This document shows, in pieces, positions 56,477 through 64,000 of a DNA stretch of 64,000 nt. Numbering within the stretch: the stretch's first letter is position 1; every line of letters begins with the position of its first letter. This DNA is from Chloranthus sessilifolius. Lineage: Eukaryota; Streptophyta; Magnoliopsida; Chloranthales; Chloranthaceae. The notes under the pieces are model-generated. The model worked only from the letters and a program-made list of their open reading frames with translations, had not been told where the DNA came from and ran no database searches. The DNA is taken from the NCBI GenBank assembly GCA_021018995.1, contig CM037592.1, positions 77,441,301 to 77,505,300 of the forward strand. The letters run 5' to 3'. Made by a program: the position numbers and the translations under genes.

Positions 56477-57133
56477 AAGAGTCCAGTTAATGTTGATTTC
56501 TCAATCCTATTAGAGGTCTAATTAAAATTAGTTTCTCAATACTACTAGAAGTCCAATTAGTTTCAGTCTCCTATCGATACTTGGAGTGCACGTGAATTAA
56601 TTTCGATAAAACTCTAATTAAATCAAGCATGCTAATTATACCAGGGTTATAAATAATGCAAGTATACTAGTTGTATCAAAATTGTAATCAAATCAATTAT
56701 GACAGTCCTACTAGAATTCTAATTGAAATAGAATACTAATTTTACTGAAACTCTAATTCAAGCAAATAAATTAATTTCATTAAAATCTAATTAAAACAAA
56801 TAAATTGATTTTTGTGTGAATCAATTGAACTAAATGAACTGATTTTATTTAAACTCTAATTAAAGCAATGAATTAACTATACTAACTATCTAATTAAAGC
56901 AATGAAATTGATCATACTAAATTCTAATGAGAGCAAGAAATTAATCAATTAAATTCTGATTTAAAGCAATGAAATTAATCATACTAAATTTTGATTTAAA
57001 GGGATTAATCAATCATACTAAGGTTTAATCTACTTAATTAATTAAATATGTTGGAATAATATAAACCTATTAATTAATCATAGTAAAAGGATAAAACAAA
57101 AGCAATTAATTAATCCTAAAATTCCTAAATAAA

Positions 57134-58554
57134 GGGGTTTTGGGCCCGCTATGCTAAGGAGGATTGGCCTTGTTCCCGAGTACCCTCCGTAAGCTCCCTT
57201 GGGCAAATCGGGTGGCTAAGATTGAAGATAAATTGATTTTAGACCATGAGATAATATTTTTAGGCTTTTCAGAGTTGATTTCGGAATAATAATTATGGGT
57301 TAAACTGTAAAATTAGGATTATAGAAACTGAAATTATATTTAGGGTTTTTGGAGATATTAAAATAAGAAATTAAAATTAAAATTTCTAGGACTGAATTCG
57401 AGTCCGAAATTAGAAAATTAGACCGTATGATTAAGGACTGGTTCTGAATCAAAGGATTAGAACTAGAGATTAATGATAGGACTGTAGATCGAGATTTTAG
57501 AACTGAGTTAAAGCCTAGGATTAGTATATCATACCGATAGATTAAGGACTGGCTCTAGAAACAAAGAATTAGAACCAAATATATAGAATTTTGGTCTGAA
57601 AAGGGTGCTACGGTCTGAAAATAAATAAAATAGACTTCCTAGATCTAGAGATTAGAAGCTATGGTCGGAAACTAAAATTGAATCCTTACCTAGGGTCGGG
57701 GCTGTAGAGGAGAATCACCCGAAGCTTGGAATTTGAATCTCGGGATCATGGCTTGGTCTCTCTCTGTGTTAGATCTATTTTTGGAGTTTTCAATCACTCT
57801 AATTTTGAAAAAAAGTCCAAAAAAAGTCCAGCTCTTCGTGTTGTGTTTTTCTGAAATTAAAAAAAATATTTTATAGGTTTTTCTTCAATTACGTGCCATG
57901 TTTCGGGCACTTAATTGAATTACGCGTCAGTTTCCTGGCGCTTAATCGCTTTGAGTCGGTCACCGACTTAGTGAGCGACCGACTGACTTGCTCAACGAGT
58001 TTCCCAGTCCTAACAAAATTAGGGCTAATTGCGCGCATGATGGGAGGTGCACAATCTGATTAAGCGGTTCTTCAAAAGTGCTTAATCAAGGAAACTTAAG
58101 GGTTAAGGATAGTGAAACTAGGTCGAGCGTAGGCCAATTGCACGCTAGTTTTGTAGCGCTCAATCCGATCGCGCATCTAATTTCAAGCGCATAATCGAGT
58201 CTCAGATAGGTCTGAGAAGGGAAGTTTGGTTTGAAAGGGGGATTGATTGCGCATTTATGGTGTGGCGTGCAATCAAATTATGCGCGGGGTTTCATGCGCT
58301 TAATTCAGAGTTGTTCAGGTCTGATCTCTAGAATGAAATGCAAGACTATTGTTTCAGTCTGCATTCCGACTATATACTATTGTTTCAGTATATAGTCTCC
58401 CCATGTCGGGATCTGAGCCACAGAGCTATTATTTCAGCCTGTGTTCAACCATATACTATTGTTTCAGTGTATGGCTCCCATATCAGGGTTAAAAGGGGTC
58501 AAAGGTTGACTGCACAAAAAGTATATTTCGATCTGGCAAAATGGGGTGTCTACA
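57134..58554 (-). repeat. T2 LTR, block B
   Basis: Homologous to block A. The minus strand starts TGTAGACACCCCATTTTGCC at 58554, again beside a GAAGAGGGGCA tract. It has GCGC-type words (57890-58300) and only four constant-loop stem-loops (58335-58477). The left edge is uncertain, as in block A. Confidence 0.62.
58335..58477. repeat. Four constant-loop stem-loops (block B)
   Basis: Same CTATTRTTTCAG core as 34311-34783. The arms are AATGCAAGACT/AGTCTGCATT, ACTATATACT/AGTATATAGT, CACAGAGCT/AGCCTGTG and ACCATATACT/AGTGTATGG. The ORF at 58338-58667 only translates the repeat. Confidence 0.9.
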
Positions 58555-59249
58555 GATGCCCCTCTTCAGCGCGCTCTTGCGAAGTAAGAACACGTCAAAG
58601 AAGTAGGCACCCCTCATTCGAGGTGTCTTCTCGTTTCTCTCAAGAATTCACAAATGTGAATTGGTGATACTGACATGACATGCTTAGCTTTCTTATCTAT
58701 CAGCGCAAGCTAAAATAGAGTATTTGAAGAGCAAATGGTAGTTGTCGAAGGGCACATTTCGAGTCTGTGGGTGCATGGTGCATCCCGTCGCATGGCGCGA
58801 GCTAACATAGAGATTTTACGCAATCGAGGTACCGAGGAGTCAATCAAATGTCCAAAATGAGGTCCAACGACCAATAATAAAAGAAGAGATAAAGTATCAT
58901 GTAATATCAAAGGCTTTTGCAAGTCATGTTAGACCGGGCGCATCATTGCTCACACTAATGCGCGCCAGGCGTTCCTTTTTTAATAGGCATTTGTTAGTTC
59001 TTAGATTAAATACAGTCAATACTCAATTTCCCAGGGGAATGGTTGATTTGGGCTAGTAATTGAAGTAGGGGACTTATGAGGTGTGCTCAGTTGAATTCTG
59101 CGCAGTGGCATGTGCGCTTGATTCATTTGGAAATCGGAGGTCGATAAATTGGGAATTTTACTTCTAGTATGTATGAATTAATGATTCTGTGCAGTGGCAT
59201 ATGCACTCGATCAGATTCTGTCCAATGGGATATGTGCTTGATTGCAAGC
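58555..59249 (-). other. T2 internal sequence beyond LTR block B
   Basis: Homologous to 34860-35545. Such sequence belongs upstream of a 3' LTR, yet here it lies outside what should be the 5' LTR of the T2 copy whose pol is at 48-54 kb. It stops abruptly at the T3 LTR. Noncoding. Confidence 0.6.
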
Positions 59250-59674
59250 TGTAGACACCCAAATTTGGCCCAAGGCTCGATCGAAATACCTTTTGAGAGA
59301 GGTGCAATTCTGAGCTTTTAATGACATGTATGGAACCTTTAGGAACCCTCCTAAAACCCTTAAGAACCTTTCTAAACCCTTAGGAATCACCCTAAATCCC
59401 TTAAGAACCTGACCCGAACCTTTAGAAATCAATCTCGACCCTTAGAACCCATTCTAAACCTAAACCTAACCTTATCAAGTAAATGGTTGAGGAGGGGTGC
59501 ACTGGAACTAGCTACAACCCTCTACTATGATTGAATCTCATACCATTGAAAAGAAGAGGTCGTCAGCTTTTCAACGGTTCAAGAATCGCCCCAATAGGAG
59601 GTATACATCAAAAGATATGGCAGACCGAATCCGGAGGGCAGAAGTGTAAATTTGTGTGGGCCCCCCTAGGGATT

Positions 59675-59884
59675 TGGCGCAACTAATAGTTGCACCAGTT
59701 ATAATTTTTCCTGGCACAACTATTAGTTATGTTAGGCCAATTCTCCCAGATTTTAAGCCTAGCATAACTATTAGTTGTGCCAAGGTTAAAGGTGGGGCCC
59801 ACCCTCGCGAACAAACTTCCTGGCACTATTTAAAACTGTTTTACTGTACATTTGCCTCCTGGTGCAACTATTAGTTGTGTCAGG
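59675..59884. repeat. Palindrome array P3 (GCGCAAC...GTTGCGC type), four units
   Basis: Units at about 59675-59697, 59711-59738, 59758-59785 and 59859-59884 are variants of GGCGCAACTATTAGTTGCGCC. Flanks such as GTTAGGCCAATTCTCCCAGA resemble the spacers of T1 arrays P1 and P2, although the inner palindrome differs. The array lies about 280 bp upstream of the LTR TATA box. Confidence 0.88.
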
Positions 59885-60165
59885 CATATAAATAGTAACC
59901 TCTAGATTTTATCCTGAAAATCGTGATTGGGGTTTGAGTTGTTGACCACCTTAACCTTTGGAGTGTGTTTTGCTATTTCTGTTGCACCCATTCCCTACCT
60001 ATTTGTAACCATTCAAGTGGCTTAAGGCCTCACCCCATCATCCACCATTGGAGGACCTTCTCACACATCTCAAGACTCTAAAAATCCTAGGAATCCTTAG
60101 ATGTGAGATTACCTAATTGCTAAACCCATTTAGCTCTTAAGTGCTCTCCTAATCTACCCTTTTCT

Positions 60166-60174
60166 TATAAATAG
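60166..60174 (+). promoter_or_regulatory. TATA box of the T3 LTR promoter
   Basis: TATAAATAG within TTTCTTATAAATAGAACCCG, a strong plant TATA match located mid-LTR, where a U3/R boundary is expected downstream. Confidence 0.75.
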
Positions 60175-60897
60175 AACCCGCCTCCCCTTGGTTTAAGGGT
60201 TGAGAAATTTGCTTAAGAGAGAAAGAGCTCAAAGTGAGAAGCTCTTCCTCCCTTTTATACACCATTTTCACCTAAATTCCAGAATCTTCCAACCTCATTT
60301 CAAGCTTGTTCTTCCATCCAAAACCCTTATCCTAGGTGCGTGTGATCCCCTAGCCTTCCTTCCCTACCTCTTAGCTTCAAGCCTTAGAGGTTAGAACCCC
60401 TCTTTCCACCATACAAGCCTTCAAGAGCTCATCAAAGCAGGCCACGCAAGACTCTCCTACAGTGCTACAAGGGCCCGAGGGCTCCAACTCTCCCCTTTCT
60501 TCTCTTATCTCTTTCTAGCTCCCTCCATCCTACCATTTGTGTCGTTACGCCACCGACTTTTCGGTAGGAACAGAGGGGCACAAATAGGATTCTAACCCCT
60601 TTTGAGCAAGAGGAAGCTATTTTCCTTTCTTTTGCTTCATTTTATTTTTGGCCATAAGTAGAGACCGCGTTAAGCGAGTTGATCGGGTGCCTAACACCTT
60701 CCCGATCGATATCCGAAGTCCCTACCCAAGAGCCTTTGGTGTGGACCGGATTCAGAGTCATATTTTTAGCACTTCAGTGCTCATAAAAATGATATAGGTA
60801 TCCCAGGACACCGAAAGCTCCGGGTGGCGACTCTATATTTTTTGCAAGCGAGCGCATCGCCGCGACGGGATCATAGAAAATCCCATGGTTGCACAAA

Positions 60898-60915
60898 TGG
60901 CGACTCTGCTGGGGA
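60898..60915 (+). other. Primer binding site of T3
   Basis: TGGCGACTCTGCTGGGGA begins two bases after the LTR. I recognise this as the PBS form common in Tat/Ogre-type elements; I did not assign the tRNA with certainty. Confidence 0.85.
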
Positions 60916-62300
60916 AAGCTTGTAGAGCTTCTCCTTGAAGTTTGGCCCTTTATTTTTGATTTTACTAATCATTTTTGCTATTTTTTACTATTTTTTATTT
61001 TATTTTTCTTACCCCTACTTTTTCGTCATTTACGAGCCTTAGCCGATTGGCGGGCCTACATGCGCATTGTCTTCTAAATTTCCTTACTTTTCTGTCATTT
61101 TAGTGCCTTAGCCAATTGGCGGGCCTACTTGTACTTTGTCTTTTAATTTCATTTAAATTTCCATCATTTAAAGTGCCTTAGCCGATTGGCGAGCCTACAT
61201 GCACACTCATATTCCAACAGCGGACGCCGTCCCGTAGTGGGGTTGGGCTTTAGTATGGCGGCAGCCCCTAGTGGTGATGATCCAGAAAAGTCTCAGCCCA
61301 CCTAGTATCTGAGAAGGCGCTTGCCCCTGAGGTATATCGGGTGGGTTTCCATTTCGAAGCTTAAAACCCTTGGGGAGTGCGCTAGCGAGTTATACCGGAC
61401 TCAAACCCTTTAGGTGCGGTGAGGAGAGAATCGATCACCAAAAAATCGCTCAATTCCCGGAAGCCTAGCTTCCAGAAAAACAAAAAAAAGAGACTTATTT
61501 CGGGTGTTGGTGGCTGCTGTCATCAGTTCTGGAGCATCAATTATTTCCTGGCGCAAGTATTAGTTGCGCCAGTGTAAAAAACTGGAATTTATAACTGGCG
61601 CAACTATTAGTTGTGCCAGCTTTAAAATCTAAGTTTTTACCTTGGCGCAACTAATAGTTGAGCCAGTGTAAAAACGTGCCTCTGCCACCTGGACGTAGGT
61701 ATTAGTTGCGCAAGGTCTGTTTAACACCACACTAGCCCGAATCTGTGGCCTTCTCCACTTCCCGAATCCCCCGATCAGTGTGCTTAGTGCCTTATTTAGG
61801 CCCCACCATCTCCGACGCCCAATACGCCCCCGCCGATCAAAAGAGGGCAACTTCTTTTTGGCTCATTTCGGGAGATGGGGTTGTTTACCTCGATTTCCAT
61901 GCCTTCAATAGATCGAAGGTTCTCCTTCGATTCTTCCAATGTGCTTCAGAATCGTGGCCGCGGGTCTTGAAGGTACGAGGGCCACCCGAGAAGGGAATTT
62001 CAAGGCCTCGGAACCTTTGTTTTTCAAAAAATCCAAAAAATATATATAAATCAAAACCCAAAAAAGATAATAGTTTGTGGTGCTGGCACAACGGCATCAT
62101 CTTACCCTCCGCCGTCCCATAGGGGAAGAAGGAGGAGGATTTTTGGGCCTTATCCAAGGCACCCTTACCCAACCCGTTCCCAAAGAATGTTGTGGGTAGT
62201 GGACTCGACTTACGCTGATCTCGACTCATCCCCGCCACATTCTCAAACCCACTCCCATTCGGGAGAAGTTTTTTCTACCATCCCCCTCACCCAACCCCCC
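60916..62300 (+). other. T3 leader (5' UTR) with minisatellite
   Basis: Three tandem units of about 65-75 bp (61013-61205) share GCCTTAGCCGATTGGCGGGC. Next comes a conserved leader block with GCGGCAGCCCCTAGTGG (61258) and ATATCGGGTGGGTTTCC (61333). Palindrome array P4 is at 61547-61715. ORFs here (61745-62122 and shadows) show no family motif. Confidence 0.65.
61547..61715. repeat. Palindrome array P4, same word as P3
   Basis: Units at about 61547-61573, 61592-61620, 61641-61666 and 61688-61715 are variants of CTGGCGCAACTATTAGTTGC plus its closing arm. The first unit is an almost perfect inverted repeat. The array lies in the leader upstream of gag, about 1.9 kb from the matching array in the LTR. 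Confidence 0.88.
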
Positions 62301-62405
62301 TTTACCGTTACCGGCCCGTTTGGCGCCCCCATTTTTCCAACTACTACCTCCCAAAATATCTAAAGCCCAACCCCCCATTCTCCATCTTTTGCCCAAACCA
62401 TACCC

Positions 62406-64000
62406 ATGCCAAATCCAACCCATTTCCCATCCACATCCATACAAAACCCAAACCCATTCTCCCAATCCACATCCATGTCCCATTTTCCATCTTCCTCCTA
62501 TAGGCCCGATCCACCCACATTCACATACACCACTTCCTCCCTATCCAACCCCCCACAAGTCCCCTCATCTACCCAGGTCATGCCCATTTTTACCGGAGCC
62601 ATGCCCGGTTCTTTTCAAGCATGCACCCCTAACATCCCTAATCCTTCCACATCCTTTGCCCCTCCTCAACTCTCCAATCCATCCCATACCCTACCACTTA
62701 CCATGACCACTCCCGATCATACTAGGGCCATGCCCAATTTCCCCTCCACCCCATCTCCACCACCCACATCCAATCCTCCCTCCATGACCATGATGGAGGA
62801 GATGTTCCAAGCCTACTCCATATGGAAGGCTTCTCAAAACACCTCCCCTCCTCCACACCCCATGTCCCTAAACCCATCTCACACCTTAGCCAATCTCCAT
62901 GCCTCACTCCTCAATGACCCCCATCAACTCCCCATAATCCACACCATCCAAACTCCCATTACCCACATGCCCCAAGGCCCCATGGCCCAACCTCCCACTA
63001 CTCATACACCCCAAGGCCAAATGGCCCAATCTCCAACCTCTCACATACCCCAAGGCCCATTGGCCCAAACCCCGTTTTCCCACATATCCCAGGGCCTCAT
63101 GATCCAATACCCCACCACCCAAACCTACCCAGGGCCCATGGCCCAGACCTATCAAGGGCCCATGGCCCAGACCCACGAAGGGCCCATGGCCCATACCCAC
63201 TAAGGCCCATTGGGCCAAACCCACCAAGGGCCCATGGCTTAGACCCATCAAGACCCATTGGCCCAAACCCATCAAGGGCCCATGGCCCAGATCTACCCAG
63301 GGCCCCTAGCCCAAACTCATCAGTGGCCCATAGCCCAAAATGACCAAGGCTTCGTAGCCTAAACCCAAAACCCACACTCATACCTTCCACATTTAACCCA
63401 ACATTCACAGCCAGGTCAAACCCATGCCATACCCCAAACCCAATTTTTCCATGGCCCCACACCCTAAGGCCATCTCCAAACCTTCCCCCATACCCAATGG
63501 CCCCATCAAGCCCCACTTCTAAACCAAAATCCCATCACCCAACAAACCCTCCCTCACCCCCAATGGGCTCACCCAACCCCCACTCATGTCATTCCCATCC
63601 AACCCGTGCAACAACAATAGGAAAATCCCACCCTCACTGCACAATATGCCGACCAGCAGTACGAGGAGGACGAGATTAGAAATAGCGGAGCCTACGCTGG
63701 GACATTAACCAACCTTAACCCTCCTCCCATAATTGCCCACCCCCTGGTGGCCCAGAGTGAAGTCCAACTAACGGCTGAGAAAGCTGCCCCTATATTAAAA
63801 GAATCAGAGCAGCTGAAAGAATAGTTGGACAAAATACAAAAGCAGTTGATGAAAATGGGTAGTGCTGAAATCCACGCCACGGACTTCACAGATTTATGCT
63901 TGTTTGTTGAGGTCCCCCTTCCCCCCAATTTAAAATGCCTGCCTTCGACAAATATAATGGTACGGGCAATCCTATTGCGCACTTGAAGTCCTACTGTGGG
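62406..64000 (+). pseudogene. T3 gag: Pro/Gln/His-rich N-terminus and capsid start (partial)
   Basis: One frame can be followed from an ATG at 62406 (the true start may be further upstream) to about 63920. It is very rich in Pro, Ser, Thr and His, then carries about fifteen tandem units around QGPMAQTH (62965-63360; DNA core GGGCCCATGGCCC). After these comes a Glu-rich helix (KAAPILKESEQLKE) and the capsid entry DLCLFVEVPLPP near 63895, the Tat-type gag start. In-frame stops occur near 63201, 63240, 63360, 63465, 63620 and 63820, and a shift near 63930. The rest lies outside the window. The repetitive N-terminus is unusual for a gag. Confidence 0.68.
62965..63360 (+). repeat. Coding minisatellite, QGPMAQTH units
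   Basis: About fifteen units of 24-33 bp with the core CAAGGGCCCATGGCCCAGACC. The GGGCCCATGGGCCC-like centre is itself near-palindromic. Units are freshest near 63130-63300. Confidence 0.85.

Larger units (their letters stand above)
54250..57133 (-). other. T2 block B: leader region, interrupted by solo LTR 2
   Basis: This is homologous to block A 31994-33120, including the CTCTAGCGATG, GACGCTGCAACACGTCAATGA and GAGCGGGTG blocks, and the A/T-rich TCTAATTAAAGCAATGAA repeats (56480-57115). It is noncoding apart from the first codons of the pol frame. The ORF 54406-54672 is not supported, since block A does not preserve it. Confidence 0.6.
59250..60895 (+). repeat. 5' LTR of T3
   Basis: It starts TGTAGACACCCAAATTTGG and ends ATGGTTGCACA just before the PBS. 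It holds palindrome array P3 (59675-59884), a TATA box (60166-60174) and a conserved R-U5 stretch with CCGAAAGCTCCGGGTGGCGAC near 60817-60837, typical of Tat-type LTRs. Confidence 0.87.
59250..64000 (+). mobile_element. T3: Tat-type element, 5' part, running off the window
   Basis: An LTR (59250-60895), a PBS, a 1.4-kb leader with its own repeats, and a Pro-rich gag N-terminus joined to a Tat-type capsid start. It inserted into T2 sequence at 59249. The partner LTR is outside the window, so target duplication cannot be checked. Confidence 0.85.

Noticed and set aside
62226..63516. Gly/Leu/Trp-rich minus-strand ORFs opposite T3 gag
   Set aside because: They are the complement of the QGPMAQTH minisatellite; repeat-driven open frames.
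1..64000. tRNA, rRNA or host single-copy genes
   Set aside because: I looked for tRNA-like B-box/A-box pairs and rRNA-like blocks by eye and found none; all recognisable coding belongs to retroelements or their accessory genes.

Overview
The window is a block of plant nuclear heterochromatin made almost entirely of nested LTR retrotransposons. The evidence is four Ty3/gypsy lineages recognisable from their proteins (Tat/Ogre-type, Athila-like, a Tekay/Del-type chromovirus and a related Tekay-type solo LTR), plus plant-specific accessory families (plant mobile domain, DUF7745-like, putative plant transposon protein) and GT-AG introns. An angiosperm is the likeliest host; I cannot name the species. 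I found no convincing single-copy host gene, tRNA or rRNA. Every autonomous retroelement protein I can read carries stops, frameshifts or lost catalytic residues. ORF starts here are often arbitrary, so most coding calls are given as pseudogene spans.

Layout. (1) T1, a plus-strand Tat-type element, starts before the window. Its RNase H and integrase remnants fill 1-1830, followed by a 3' region holding two antisense genes: a DUF7745-like gene (14908 down to 3300) and a PMD gene (about 18783 down to 15700). T1 is split by a 10.1-kb Athila-like element (4420-14498, TSD GTGGG) and a 12.8-kb Tekay-type element (19075-31875, TSD AATAT/AATAC). (2) T2, a minus-strand Tat-type element, spans about 31994-59249. 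It has two LTR-containing blocks (A near 33.1-34.9 kb, B near 57.1-58.6 kb), decayed integrase-to-protease coding between 48.2 and 54.3 kb, and a plus-strand multi-exon antisense gene at 44.2-46.6 kb. T2 is interrupted by an unclassified solo LTR (36320-40606, TSD ATAGG), which itself holds a Tekay-type solo LTR (38215-40397, TSD AGTGA), and by a second unclassified solo LTR (54692-56476). (3) T3, a plus-strand Tat-type element, starts at 59250 with an LTR, PBS, long 5' UTR and proline-rich gag, and runs off the window.

The most unusual signal is not a gene. Nearly every element carries a cluster of short self-complementary words specific to that element: AATCGT/ACGATT in the Athila-like element, TTCGATCGA in Tekay-1, CGCTCGAGCG in the Tekay-2 solo LTR, GCGTATG...CATACGC in T1, GCGCAAC...GTTGCGC in T3, and constant-loop stem-loops in T2. 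In the Athila-like and Tekay-1 elements the same word occurs in the LTRs and again just upstream of an extra non-pol ORF. In T1 a palindrome array lies about 165-180 bp upstream of each antisense gene. Related LTRs keep the array at the same place but use a different palindrome.

The extra ORFs of the Athila-like and Tekay-1 elements belong to one protein family, although the two retroelement lineages differ. My inference is a set of element-specific target-word plus accessory-protein modules, comparable in logic to the VANC anti-silencing systems of VANDAL DNA transposons. The sequence shows the words, their positions and the ORFs. Binding and function are hypotheses.
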